Source of the DNA: CALXQW01 sp031553045
Lineage (GTDB): Bacteria; Verrucomicrobiota; Verrucomicrobiia; Opitutales; Intestinicryptomonadaceae
Assembly (NCBI GenBank): GCA_031553045.1
Contig: JAVBLZ010000006.1
Span: forward strand, 620,001-684,000
DNA length: 64,000 bases
Reading direction: 5' to 3'
The translations under genes and the position numbers were made by a program. The notes below the pieces were generated by a model that ran no database searches, was not told the origin of the DNA, and was given only the letters and a program-made list of their open reading frames with translations. Positions 1 through 8,999 of this stretch are shown here, one piece after another; the first letter of the stretch is position 1, and each line of letters begins with the position of its first letter.

Positions 1-1932
1 TTATTCATAGGCGTTGCAATCTGGATGTTTCATAGCACATCCAAGCAGCAAAGGCAGCTTGCGGATGCGGCAAACACCTCTGCAATGGCACAAGTTCAGA
101 ATCTTGACGCCGCCCTGCACCCCGCAAAACCTGTCGTCAGGGCAGATTTGCTTTCGGCGTATGCGCCTGAAGAAAACATCAAACCGCAAAGCCTCTATCT
201 TGAAAATGATTTTTTCAAAGTAACACTCACAAGCAAAGGTGCGGCAATAAGCTCCGTAGAGCTTCTCAAATACCAGAAAAATCAAAATTCCGAACAACCA
301 TACGTATTTAATGAAACGGTTAAGGTAAATTCTTTAAACTTTGCATTTCCGTCTCAGGGCTTGGGGTTTCCGATAGATTTTACAAACAATTTTTCAGTTG
401 TTAAAAAGAGCGCAGACAGCGTAACTTTTGAATATATTGTATCTGGTAAATTTAAAATTATCCGCACTTATTCCATAATTAAAGATTCCAAAGAGGGTAT
501 TGCAAACCACTACTATACGATAAACTGCCAAAACAGCATTGAAAATATTTCTGCGGAAAACCTGAATTTGGAAAGAATTTTTCTTTGTCTTGGCATGGCG
601 TCTCCGACTGCCGGAGACTTATACGGCGGCAATCTTGCGCTCACTCTTTTTGACGGTTCAAAGGCGCATTTTGCAAAATCTTCAAGCTTTATAGACAGTT
701 CCGGATTCCTTGGCATAGGCGCTTCCAAAGCCAAACCATATCTATTTTTAGAAACTCAACCCGTTGTGTGGGGTTCGGTAAAAAATCAATTTTTCGCAGC
801 CATATTCACGCCAAAAAATGCGATAGGTTTAGGCGGTTACTCTTACCCCATAGTTATCAACCCTGACGCCGCAGATAAATACATGAAAAACGGTTTTGTC
901 GGTTACATGGGCTTTAATGTGGACCCAATATTGCCGCAAAGATCGTGGAATTTAGACGGCACGTTTTATGTGGGTCCTAAAGAAATTGGGATTTTGCAAG
1001 AACTTGGCAAAGGTCAGGAAGCCATCATGGATTTTGGTTGGTTAAGTTTTATCAGCAAGCCTCTGCTCTCCATGCTGAATTTGATACATCATTTTACAGC
1101 TTCAATTTCTCCCGAATGGGCGTGGGGTTGGTCTATTGTCATACTTACAATATTTGTCAGGATTGTGATTTTGCCGCTTACGGCAATGCAGATACGCTCG
1201 TCAAGACGCATGCAAGCGCTTCAAAAGCCCATCAGCGAAATTAAAGAGAAATTTAAGGACGACAAGCAGCGCATAGGTCAAGAAACTATGAAGCTGTATG
1301 GTGAATATGGTATAAATCCTTTTGCAGGGTGCTTTCCTGTTTTAATTCAACTTCCGATATTCATAGGCCTTTATTTCATGCTGCAATCCGCCAGTGAAAT
1401 ACGCTTTGCACACTTTTTGTGGATTAATGACTTGTCTTTGCCGGACACCATAGACGGCCTGTCCATCTTTGGTTTCCCAATACACATCTTACCGCTTCTG
1501 AACGCCGTATTTTCATTTTATCAGATGCATCTTACGCCCATGCCCTCAACCGACAAGGCGCAAAAGTTCATGTTTAAGATGATGCCCTTTATCATGCTTT
1601 TTATATTTTACTCATTCCCTTCGGGTCTGATTTTGTATTGGACGGTACAGAGCATTGTGGGTATAGCGCAAACTTATTATATCTTGAAAACCAAAGACAA
1701 TGTAATACTTCAGAAAAAATCTCCAAAAAAAGGCGGCTTTATGCAAAGAATCCAAGCCACTATTGAGGAAACAAAAAAGCTCGAAGAACAAGGCTACTCT
1801 AAAGAGCAAATCAAAGAAGTCTTATCAAAAAGGGCAAGACAACAGCGTGAGCAAAAGCTCGCAGAAAGACAAGGCTTGGAAAAACCCAGAAAGAAAAACC
1901 CTGGCGGGCGCTCCACAAAACCCAAGCGCTAA
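1..1932 (+). CDS. yidC: Membrane protein insertase YidC, 5' end cut by window
   Basis: YidC/Oxa1 insertase that inserts and folds proteins in the inner membrane, alone or with SecYEG. The reading frame is open from base 1, and its first nine codons (LFIGVAIWM) look like the end of the N-terminal membrane anchor, so the ATG at 25 is internal and the true start lies upstream. A large periplasmic beta domain follows to about codon 340, then the conserved five-helix core. The core includes the helix with RIVILPLT, whose arginine is the conserved groove residue, and the NPFAGCFPVLIQLP motif. The tail is very basic (ending RSTKPKR), as expected for ribosome contact. The family is certain; only the N-terminus is missing. 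Confidence 0.96.
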   Translation, partial: LFIGVAIWMFHSTSKQQRQLADAANTSAMAQVQNLDAALHPAKPVVRADLLSAYAPEENIKPQSLYLENDFFKVTLTSKGAAISSVELLKYQKNQNSEQPYVFNETVKVNSLNFAFPSQGLGFPIDFTNNFSVVKKSADSVTFEYIVSGKFKIIRTYSIIKDSKEGIANHYYTINCQNSIENISAENLNLERIFLCLGMASPTAGDLYGGNLALTLFDGSKAHFAKSSSFIDSSGFLGIGASKAKPYLFLETQPVVWGSVKNQFFAAIFTPKNAIGLGGYSYPIVINPDAADKYMKNGFVGYMGFNVDPILPQRSWNLDGTFYVGPKEIGILQELGKGQEAIMDFGWLSFISKPLLSMLNLIHHFTASISPEWAWGWSIVILTIFVRIVILPLTAMQIRSSRRMQALQKPISEIKEKFKDDKQRIGQETMKLYGEYGINPFAGCFPVLIQLPIFIGLYFMLQSASEIRFAHFLWINDLSLPDTIDGLSIFGFPIHILPLLNAVFSFYQMHLTPMPSTDKAQKFMFKMMPFIMLFIFYSFPSGLILYWTVQSIVGIAQTYYILKTKDNVILQKKSPKKGGFMQRIQATIEETKKLEEQGYSKEQIKEVLSKRARQQREQKLAERQGLEKPRKKNPGGRSTKPKR

Positions 1933-2035
1933 TTTCCAAAAAATTTCTTGAATTTTCCAGACCGCATTTTACGCTTTTGATGTGTAAAAATAAATTTAGA
2001 TTTAACAATCACAAAAAAAACAGAAAGATATCACG

Positions 2036-2776
2036 ATGTCAGGACATAGCAAATGGGCTACAACTAAACGCCATAAGGCTGCAATAGACGCCAAACGTGG
2101 AAAGGCTTTCAGCGCAGTCAGCAAAGATTTGACAATGGCTGCAAAGGCCGCCGGCGGAGATCCAAACTTCAATCCTCGTTTGCGTTCTCTCATTGCAAAA
2201 GCAAAAGCAATTAATATGCCTTCTGATAATATTGATAAAGCAATCAAAAAAGGTACTGGCGAACTTCCCGGCGTTGTATATGAAGAATTGCTCTACGAAG
2301 CTTACGGCCCTGGCGGTGTGGGTATAATTGTTGAAGTTACTACAGACAACAAAAATCGTTCAGCATCTGAAGTGCGCTCTACCCTCACAAAGCATGGCGG
2401 CAATCTGGCGACTCCGGGCGCTTTGCAGTTTGCATTTACGAGGAAGGGGCAATTTATAATTTCTTCTGAAAAAACCTCTGAGGACGCCCTCTTTGAAATG
2501 CTCATGGATGCCGAAGTTGAAGACATAGCAAATCATGGCGACCACTTTGAAGTGCTCTGCCCCATAGGTTCTTTTGACAAAATTTCGGAAATATTTGAAA
2601 AGGCAAAATTGCAGCCCGATGATTCAAATTTGGCTTGGATTCCAAGCAGTCTTACGCCTGTTACAGATTCTGAAACCGCAAAAAAAATCATCAAGTTGGA
2701 AGAACTTTTGGACTCTCTTGAAGACGTCCAGAACGTATTTTGCAACTACGATATTGATGACGCTTTGTTGGCGTAA
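2036..2776 (+). CDS. yebC: YebC/PmpR/TACO1-family protein
   Basis: A 246-residue protein of the YebC/TACO1 family. Members were first described as DNA-binding regulators and are now also known to help ribosomes through difficult peptide stretches. The N-terminus SGHSKWATTKRHKAAIDAKRGK is the family signature, followed by NMPSDNIDKAIKKGTGE and YEELLYEAYGPGGVGI, which are also diagnostic. Length matches the usual 240-250 residues. It follows yidC by about 100 bases and has a possible weak terminator after it. Family assignment is firm; which of the two roles applies cannot be seen. Confidence 0.93.
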   Translation: MSGHSKWATTKRHKAAIDAKRGKAFSAVSKDLTMAAKAAGGDPNFNPRLRSLIAKAKAINMPSDNIDKAIKKGTGELPGVVYEELLYEAYGPGGVGIIVEVTTDNKNRSASEVRSTLTKHGGNLATPGALQFAFTRKGQFIISSEKTSEDALFEMLMDAEVEDIANHGDHFEVLCPIGSFDKISEIFEKAKLQPDDSNLAWIPSSLTPVTDSETAKKIIKLEELLDSLEDVQNVFCNYDIDDALLA

Positions 2777-2795
2777 TTATTTTACGATAATAAAC

Positions 2796-2830
2796 AAGTC
2801 TCGCCTCTGCAACGGCGGCGGGGCTTTGTA
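2796..2830 (+). terminator. Possible weak terminator after yebC
   Basis: A 10-bp stem (2796-2805 with 2817-2826, two G-U pairs) is followed by only a short, broken T stretch. It could end yebC transcription or be a simple hairpin ahead of leuC. Confidence 0.4.
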
Positions 2831-2855
2831 ATTTAAAATCTAGAAAGCTAATTTT

Positions 2856-4256
2856 ATGGGAAAAACCCTCTTTGAAAAAGTATGGCAAAAACACAGCGTT
2901 AGTGAACTTTCAGACGGTTCAACGCAATTATTTATAGCCGCACACTTACTGCATGAAGTAACGAGCCCGCAGGCATTTGGCATGCTGCGCACACTGGGTC
3001 TTAAAGTTAAATATCCCAATCGCACATTTGCGACTGTAGATCATATCATCCCAACTCTGGACAGGTCTGAACCTTATGCGGATGCTACGGCTTATGAAAT
3101 GCTCCAACACCTCCGCAAAAATTGTCAGGATAACGGCATAACTTTCTTTGATGTATCAACAGGCAAACAGGGCGTCATACACATTGTCATTCCCGAACAG
3201 GGTATCATACACCCCGGTATGACTGTCGCCTGCGGAGACTCTCACACGGCAACGCACGGTGCGTTTGGCGCAATAGCTTTTGGCATAGGCACAAGTCAGG
3301 TCAGGAACGTTTTGGCTACGCAAACTTTGGCCTTCAAAAAGCTAAAAGTCCGCAGGATTAACGTCAATGGCAAGCTTTCAAAAGGCGTCTATTCTAAGGA
3401 TGTTGCAATACATATCATACGCAAGTTGGGCGTCAACGGCGGCATAGGTTTTGCCTATGAATTCGGCGGTAAAGTTTTTGACGATATGTCTATGGAAGGC
3501 AGAATGACTGTCTGCAATATGGCCATAGAAGGCGGCGCAAGAATAGGCTATATCAATCCTGACGAAAAAACTTTTGAATACCTTAAAGACAGGCCATACG
3601 CCCCAAAAGGCGCCGATTGGGATAAGGCGCTTGCCGAGTGGAAATCAATGGCCTCAGACGCAGACGCAAATTATGACGACGTTGTAAATTTTGACGCTTC
3701 TGAAATTGCGCCAACGGTAACTTGGGGCGTTAACCCCGCACAGGCAATTTCTATAGAGGAAAATATCCCAGACCCTGAAAAAATTGCAGACGAAGTCCAG
3801 CGTAAAGACGCCTATGACGCCCTTGCATACATGAAGCTTAAAACTGGAGACAAGATTGATGGAACACCAATCAATGTTGCCTTCATAGGCTCTTGCACAA
3901 ACGGCAGGCTTTCAGACTTTGAAGAAGCGGCAGCCTTCATCAAGGGCAAAAAAGTTGCCAAAGGCGTGAGGGCTCTGGCTGTCCCTGGTTCTCAGGTTGT
4001 GGACGTTTTGGCTCGGGAAAAAGGCTTGGATAAAATTTTTGTCGAAGCTGGTTTTGAATGGCGTCAGGCGGGTTGTTCAATGTGCCTTGCCATGAATGAC
4101 GATAAATTGATTGGCGACGAAATTTGCGCCTCAAGCTCGAACAGAAATTTTAAAGGCAGACAAGGCAGCCCGACTGGCAGAACAATGCTCATGAGCCCTG
4201 TCATGGTGGCTGCGGCGGCGGTATCTGGCAAAGTTGCAGACTCTCGCAAAATGTAG
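2856..4256 (+). CDS. leuC: 3-isopropylmalate dehydratase large subunit
   Basis: Large subunit of isopropylmalate isomerase, the aconitase-fold [4Fe-4S] enzyme that converts 2- to 3-isopropylmalate in leucine synthesis. Visible hallmarks are VACGDSHTATHGAFGAIAFGIGTSQ and the cluster cysteines in GSCTNGR and in CSMCLAMN. Its 466 residues are the usual length for the bacterial LeuC class. The enzyme needs the small subunit LeuD, yet no leuD follows: a strong terminator begins 25 bases after the stop and the next genes are unrelated secreted proteins. Assignment to LeuC rather than homoaconitase rests on length and overall sequence. Confidence 0.95.
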   Translation: MGKTLFEKVWQKHSVSELSDGSTQLFIAAHLLHEVTSPQAFGMLRTLGLKVKYPNRTFATVDHIIPTLDRSEPYADATAYEMLQHLRKNCQDNGITFFDVSTGKQGVIHIVIPEQGIIHPGMTVACGDSHTATHGAFGAIAFGIGTSQVRNVLATQTLAFKKLKVRRINVNGKLSKGVYSKDVAIHIIRKLGVNGGIGFAYEFGGKVFDDMSMEGRMTVCNMAIEGGARIGYINPDEKTFEYLKDRPYAPKGADWDKALAEWKSMASDADANYDDVVNFDASEIAPTVTWGVNPAQAISIEENIPDPEKIADEVQRKDAYDALAYMKLKTGDKIDGTPINVAFIGSCTNGRLSDFEEAAAFIKGKKVAKGVRALAVPGSQVVDVLAREKGLDKIFVEAGFEWRQAGCSMCLAMNDDKLIGDEICASSSNRNFKGRQGSPTGRTMLMSPVMVAAAAVSGKVADSRKM

Positions 4257-4280
4257 TAATTTAAAATGTGAAAGCTTTTC

Positions 4281-4311
4281 AAAAATCGGATAATTCTATC
4301 CGATTTTTTTT
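4281..4311 (+). terminator. Rho-independent terminator after leuC
   Basis: A perfect 12-bp stem (4281-4292 with 4297-4308) with a 4-base loop, ending in an uninterrupted T run. It separates leuC from the secreted paralogue pair. Confidence 0.88.
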
Positions 4312-4364
4312 GCGCCTTTTGCAATATGCTTGATTTCATTTTTAACTTTATTAATATCAATCGT

Positions 4365-5474
4365 ATGAAAAAACTGTTGATATTTGTAATCGCATCCACA
4401 TCTGCGCTGTCTTTGCTTCAGGCAAGAATTGGTGAATCTAAAAACACGATGGAGGGCCGAATGCTCTCAAAAGGCGCAGGCGCAATAGAATATGCGCAAA
4501 AAGAGCTTAAAGAAAGGGAAATGCTAGAGCTGCCCTACAAAAATCTCTTTTTGCTTATGCCCAAGAACGCACAACACGGCTTCTATTACAAGCGTCCCGA
4601 CGGCAGGCCCACCACACCTCAAGACATAGCAAAGCAAGATGACATGCATGTTTGGGAAACACACGCCTGTTACAACAACGGCAGTTCCGTTATGGAATTT
4701 TATAGAAGACGTGGCGAACATATAACTTTGGAAGAAGTTGCCGCCCTCTTAAAATTGATGGATCCTGAAAATAAAAAATGGGAAAAACATTACGATATTG
4801 ATTCAATCCCAATTTTCTCCACGGCAGGCAATGACATTTATTTTTCAGAATATTTTAGGGAGCAATTCGCTGAAAAGCCTCTGTTGGCTTCTGAAAAACC
4901 AAAAAATGATGAGCCCGAAATTTGGAAGACTTCAAAATATGCCGACATCTATAAACTCATACCCAAAACCCGCACAAGGTATATTTTAATGAATGACCCC
5001 TCCACACAGTCATACGCAACGCAAACCTTGCAAGACAAAATCTTGTATGAAGAAAGTAAAAAAGCCTTCGACGCTTATATGGTAAAATATCCCGCAGACA
5101 AAACCGCCGTTAAGAAAAAAGAAGATGCTGAAAAAAAGAAAAGGGAAGAAGACAACAAAAAAGAAAGAGGTAGCGGCACATATATAAATACTTCATCGTC
5201 CTCAAAACAATCGCTACCATATGGCAATATTCCAAGGCCAATCATTGATAAAGTTGCCAGATTATACATGCACATCCCTACAGAGCCTGATACGGCACTA
5301 GGCTATCATCTTAAACTTTCCGATGACTCCATAAGGGTGAAATTTTATAGCGATGCAATACTTTTCATAGATTCAAAATTTGACAAAGAAATACGTGCAA
5401 AAATGGAGGAAATGTTCACAGAACAAGCCAAGACAAGAGAAGATGAGGCGCAAAAAAGCATAAGCTATTTTTAA
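4365..5474 (+). CDS. Secreted protein of unknown function, RIGES-type paralogue 1
   Basis: I do not recognise a characterised family. The start at 4365 gives a clean signal peptide (MKKLLIFVIASTSALSLLQA) and 369 residues; an in-frame ATG at 4326 would add an unlikely extension. The mature N-terminus begins ARIGESK and leads into an E-rich helical stretch, then a ELPYKN...MP motif and a VMEFYRRRGE motif. A Lys/Glu-rich linker (about residues 240-265) precedes a C-terminal block with IPTEPDTALGYHLKLSDDS and DAILFIDSKFDK. The next gene has the same order of blocks, so the pair arose by tandem duplication. Export to the periplasm or beyond is likely; there is no lipobox. Confidence 0.8.
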   Translation: MKKLLIFVIASTSALSLLQARIGESKNTMEGRMLSKGAGAIEYAQKELKEREMLELPYKNLFLLMPKNAQHGFYYKRPDGRPTTPQDIAKQDDMHVWETHACYNNGSSVMEFYRRRGEHITLEEVAALLKLMDPENKKWEKHYDIDSIPIFSTAGNDIYFSEYFREQFAEKPLLASEKPKNDEPEIWKTSKYADIYKLIPKTRTRYILMNDPSTQSYATQTLQDKILYEESKKAFDAYMVKYPADKTAVKKKEDAEKKKREEDNKKERGSGTYINTSSSSKQSLPYGNIPRPIIDKVARLYMHIPTEPDTALGYHLKLSDDSIRVKFYSDAILFIDSKFDKEIRAKMEEMFTEQAKTREDEAQKSISYF

Positions 5475-5516
5475 TCCAAATTTAGAAAAACATAAAAGAT
5501 TAACGAAAAGATTTTA

Positions 5517-6554
5517 ATGAAAATTGTAAAAAAAATATTCCCCTTTGGGGCGGCGTTGCTAATGACCATCAACTTTGCCGACGCACGAATTGGCGAATCT
5601 AAATCTCAGTTGGAATCAAGATTACTGACGAAACTTGCAGGAGGAGCATTGGAATACGAGACCAAAGAATTTAGAGAGCGTGAGGCGCTGGAACTTCCTT
5701 ACAGAGATATGCTTCTTGTCATGCCAAGAGACATCTCTCACAATTTCTACTTCAAGCGCGCCAATGACACCAGAACTGTCGCCGGAGACGTTATGAACCA
5801 AAGCACCTTTGACGGCTGGGAAATTCACATCTGCTACTATAAAGATACATCTGTGATGGAGTTTTATAGACGCCGAGGAACCTCTTTAATCCCTGAAGAA
5901 GTTGCAAGACTGATGGAGCTTGCCCTCAAAGAAAATGTGCAATGGCAAAATTTTAAAGCCGTACCTCCCCCTCCTGATGCCCCAAAAACTGAGGAGCTTG
6001 ACAGCTATCAAAAAATATTCTCCCTTCTGCCAAAAACAAAAAACAGAATAGTATATTTGGATGTTCCTGAAAATGTGGCAAGCCTGCCTGAGTATAAACA
6101 GAGCATACCCTATAAAATTATATCCGAAGAACAACGCAAAGCCTATGAAACATACAGGCTTAAAAACCCATTGAGCCCCGTCGATAGGAAGAAACAAGCC
6201 GCAGAGCAAGAAAAGAAAAAAGCCGACGAACAAAAGAAATCCGGTGTTGCAGCGTCAAAATTTAAGAACACCTCAAATGCCGACGAAGCGGCAATTTCTT
6301 ACGGAGAGGCAACTAGTGAAATGATTGGGAAATCAATAAAATTCCCCTACACAATCCCCACTGAGCTTGACTCTGCATTCGGATACAATTTCAAACTTTC
6401 TGATGAATCTGTACACCTTAAAATGTATTCAGACGCCCTTCTGTTTATAGACAGCAGGTTTGATAAAATCCTAAGAGACTATCTTGAAAAGCTCTATCAA
6501 GACCAAATTAAAGAAAAGGATGACTTTTCAATAAAAAGTGTCTCAAAGTTTTAG
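5517..6554 (+). CDS. Secreted protein of unknown function, RIGES-type paralogue 2
   Basis: A 345-residue paralogue of the preceding protein, 42 bases downstream and probably cotranscribed. It has a signal peptide (MKIVKKIFPFGAALLMTINFADA) and then the same blocks: ARIGESK, EREALELPYRD, VMEFYRRRGT, a Lys/Glu-rich linker (about 225-242), and a C-terminal IPTELDSAFGYNFKLSDES and DALLFIDSRFDK. The middle region (about 140-230) diverges, including a run of prolines (VPPPPDAP). The conserved ends with a variable centre suggest a shared fold with different partners. The function is not known. A strong terminator follows. Confidence 0.8.
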   Translation: MKIVKKIFPFGAALLMTINFADARIGESKSQLESRLLTKLAGGALEYETKEFREREALELPYRDMLLVMPRDISHNFYFKRANDTRTVAGDVMNQSTFDGWEIHICYYKDTSVMEFYRRRGTSLIPEEVARLMELALKENVQWQNFKAVPPPPDAPKTEELDSYQKIFSLLPKTKNRIVYLDVPENVASLPEYKQSIPYKIISEEQRKAYETYRLKNPLSPVDRKKQAAEQEKKKADEQKKSGVAASKFKNTSNADEAAISYGEATSEMIGKSIKFPYTIPTELDSAFGYNFKLSDESVHLKMYSDALLFIDSRFDKILRDYLEKLYQDQIKEKDDFSIKSVSKF

Positions 6555-6571
6555 AACATAAACCTTTCACT

Positions 6572-6598
6572 AAGCCCGAAAATTTCGGGCTTTTTTTT
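6572..6598 (+). terminator. Rho-independent terminator after the RIGES pair
   Basis: GC-rich stem (6572-6579 with 6585-6592) with a short A/T loop and a T run to 6598. It closes the two-gene unit and lies about 30 bases before the CsoR operator. Confidence 0.87.
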
Positions 6599-6625
6599 GC
6601 GCTAAAATACTTGATTTCAAAACTT

Positions 6626-6653
6626 ATATAGTATATACCCCTATATACTATAT
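6626..6653. promoter_or_regulatory. Putative operator of the CsoR-type repressor
   Basis: A perfect inverted repeat with 12-base arms (ATAGTATATA core) around a central CCCC: 6626-6637 pairs with 6642-6653. CsoR/RcnR-family repressors bind dyads of A/T-rich arms flanking a G/C tract, so both shape and position fit. It ends 8 bases before the start codon at 6662, and the TATACT hexamer inside the right arm could be the -10 box. A bound repressor would therefore cover the promoter and give autoregulation of the repressor-ATPase unit. There is no clear Shine-Dalgarno sequence in the short space left. Confidence 0.75.
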
Positions 6654-6661
6654 TTAATACT

Positions 6662-6934
6662 ATGAAACATTGTAAATGTAAAAAGACAAAAGCCGCAATA
6701 TTGGCGAGGCTGAAACGCATAGAGGGTCAGGTACGAGGGCTGCAAAATATGCTGGAAACCGAAAGAGAATGTATTGATATCATCAGACAAATTTCGTCTG
6801 TTTCAGGCGCACTCAGGGGGGTATGGACATTGATTGTATCAGAACACTTAAAAGGCTGCGTAGGTGAAGCCTTGCGCAATAAGGACGACGGTCTTGTTGA
6901 CGAACTCATTGAACATTTAAAAAAGATGAAGTGA
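6662..6934 (+). CDS. CsoR/RcnR-family metal-sensing repressor
   Basis: A 90-residue all-helical repressor of the CsoR/RcnR (DUF156) family, which releases DNA when it binds metal or another ligand. The signature RLKRIEGQVRGLQNML is followed by the ECIDI cysteine and then EHLKGCV. That gives the Cys-His-Cys ligand set of Cu(I)-sensing CsoR proteins. A Cys pair at the N-terminus (HCKCKK) may be a fourth ligand or an accessory site. The stop is one base from the ATPase start, so the two are translated together. The dyad just upstream is its likely operator. Copper is the best guess for the ligand; Ni, Zn or a formaldehyde-type sensor is not excluded. Confidence 0.9.
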   Translation: MKHCKCKKTKAAILARLKRIEGQVRGLQNMLETERECIDIIRQISSVSGALRGVWTLIVSEHLKGCVGEALRNKDDGLVDELIEHLKKMK

Positions 6935-6935
6935 T

Positions 6936-8975
6936 ATGGAATCAGATAACCATACGCACAACCACAGTCAAAATAGCGACTGTAAATGCAACATAAGCGC
7001 CCACCAAAAAGCGGGTCAACACGCCTCATGCTGTTCAAACAAAGATGGCAATATTTTTAGTTTGACTGAAAAATCAAAGCTCTGGCTTGGTTTTGCATCC
7101 TTATTGGCAAGCTTTCTTATTTCATATTTTGAAATCAGCTTTCCGCTTTTCCCATTTAGCGATCCCGCATGGATTGCAATAGTTTTATGCGCAACGCCCA
7201 TCTTCAAATCGGCATTTGCGGCGCTAAAAAATGAAGGTAAAATAACCTCCGCCTTACTCATAACTCTTGCAATAATTTCTTCCATAACCCTGCAATTTGT
7301 AACTCTGTTTGCGACAGATTATCACTCGGACCATTTTGAAAGCTACATATTTGCCGCAGCAGAAATTGCTTGGCTCATGGCGCTTGGCGAAATGATTGAG
7401 GAACTGACCGTAAAAAAATCCAGAGCAGGCATAACATCAATGTTGAACTTGGCGCCCCGCAAAGCAAGACGCATAACTAATGAAGGCGTTGAAGAAATTT
7501 CCGCAGAAGATATTAACGTTTCAGACACCCTGCTTGTACGCCCGAACGATATGATACCCACAGATGGCATTATCATCGAGGGCTATACCAGCATAGACCA
7601 ATCCGCATTAACGGGGGAATCTTTGCCCGTAGATAAAACCATAGGTGATGAAGTATTGGCGGGAACATATAACAAGTCTGGCGCAATAAAAATTTCCGCC
7701 TCTAAACTTTCTAAAGACACCACAATAGCAAAATTGGTTCATCTAGTTGAAGAAGCCGAAGGTAAAAAAGCGCCTATTTCTCGGGTTGCAAACAGATGGG
7801 CGTCTTACATTGTACCCTCTGCTGTTTTTCTTTCCGTATTGGTGTTTTTTATAGCTTATTTTCTGCTACAAATAGACATGCTCGGTTCTTTTATAAGGGC
7901 GGTAACAATACTTGTGGTTTTTTGCCCTTGCGCATTTACGCTTGCCACACCAACCGCCATAGCGGCGGCATTCGGCAATATGGCAAAATGTGGCGTGCTT
8001 ATAAAAAGCGGCGGGGCGATAGAAGAATTGTCCAAGACAACTTTGATTGTCTTTGATAAAACAGGAACGCTTACTGAGGGCAAAATTTCCGTAGCAAAAA
8101 CCTATCCTATAGATATTGACGAAAAATATCTCGTCTTGATTGCGGCTAGTGCGGAAAAATATTCAGAACACCCTATTGCAAAATCAATTTTAGATTATGC
8201 TAAAGGATTCAATTTACAGCTAAAAGATTCACAAAACACAAAATCTCAGATAGGCGTGGGTGTGGAGGCGCTTATTGACGGCAAATTGATACGTGTTGCA
8301 AAATTTGTTAAGGAGAAATTTCCTTTATCTAAAGCCTCGCAAGAATTTGCGGATGATGCGGAAAATTTCGGAAACAGCATAATAAGCGTAGAGCAAGACG
8401 GCAAACTCTTGGGTCTGATTACGCTTGCAGACACGCCGCGCCAATCGAGCAAAGCCCTTATAGATGCAATAAAGAAAATGGGATTGGATACCGCAATTTT
8501 AAGCGGAGACTCAAAAAAAAGCGTGGAAAGTATCGCAAATAAATTGGGTATAAAAAACGCATATTCAGATTTAAGCCCGATAGACAAAAAGAGAATTGTT
8601 GATGAACTAAAACTTTCACACAATGTATCTATGATTGGCGACGGCGTCAACGATGCCCCAGCCCTATCCAGCGCAAATTCCAGTATTGCAATGGCAGCCT
8701 TGGGCAGCGACTTGGCGATAGAATCATCAGACGTTGCCTTACTGAATGACGATATCTCAAAACTGATCGCCCTTTACAAAATTTCAAAAAGCACTTTAAA
8801 GACCATAAAATTCAACATAATTTTATCTTTGCTCATAAGCTTTCTGGCAATAATTTTAAGCACTTTGGGTTATCTGACGCCTGTAACCGGTGCAATTTGG
8901 CATAACGTTGCAAGCGTATTGGTTGTTTTAAATTCATCAAAACTCTTGACTAAAAAATTTGAATTAGCAGAATGA
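6936..8975 (+). CDS. P1B-type heavy-metal efflux ATPase
   Basis: A 679-residue heavy-metal P-type ATPase that pumps soft metal ions out of the cytoplasm. It has the membrane CPC motif (C330-P-C332), the phosphorylation site DKTGTLTEG (Asp374), the SEHP motif of the nucleotide-binding domain and the GDGVNDAPAL hinge. There is no typical N-terminal GMTCxxC domain; instead the first 38 residues are His/Cys-rich (HTHNHS, CKC, CC). The last membrane segments read HNVASVLVVLNSSKLL, which is neither the textbook Cu (MxxSS) nor the textbook Zn (DxG) pattern, so the cargo cannot be fixed from sequence. Linkage to a CsoR-type regulator favours copper. Confidence 0.93.
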   Translation: MESDNHTHNHSQNSDCKCNISAHQKAGQHASCCSNKDGNIFSLTEKSKLWLGFASLLASFLISYFEISFPLFPFSDPAWIAIVLCATPIFKSAFAALKNEGKITSALLITLAIISSITLQFVTLFATDYHSDHFESYIFAAAEIAWLMALGEMIEELTVKKSRAGITSMLNLAPRKARRITNEGVEEISAEDINVSDTLLVRPNDMIPTDGIIIEGYTSIDQSALTGESLPVDKTIGDEVLAGTYNKSGAIKISASKLSKDTTIAKLVHLVEEAEGKKAPISRVANRWASYIVPSAVFLSVLVFFIAYFLLQIDMLGSFIRAVTILVVFCPCAFTLATPTAIAAAFGNMAKCGVLIKSGGAIEELSKTTLIVFDKTGTLTEGKISVAKTYPIDIDEKYLVLIAASAEKYSEHPIAKSILDYAKGFNLQLKDSQNTKSQIGVGVEALIDGKLIRVAKFVKEKFPLSKASQEFADDAENFGNSIISVEQDGKLLGLITLADTPRQSSKALIDAIKKMGLDTAILSGDSKKSVESIANKLGIKNAYSDLSPIDKKRIVDELKLSHNVSMIGDGVNDAPALSSANSSIAMAALGSDLAIESSDVALLNDDISKLIALYKISKSTLKTIKFNIILSLLISFLAIILSTLGYLTPVTGAIWHNVASVLVVLNSSKLLTKKFELAE

Positions 8976-8999
8976 CACAATCATCTCAATTAGAATATT

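Noticed and set aside
8246..8650. Long antisense open frame within the metal ATPase gene
   Set aside because: Low-complexity serine/phenylalanine-rich antisense translation of a conserved domain, with no start signal.
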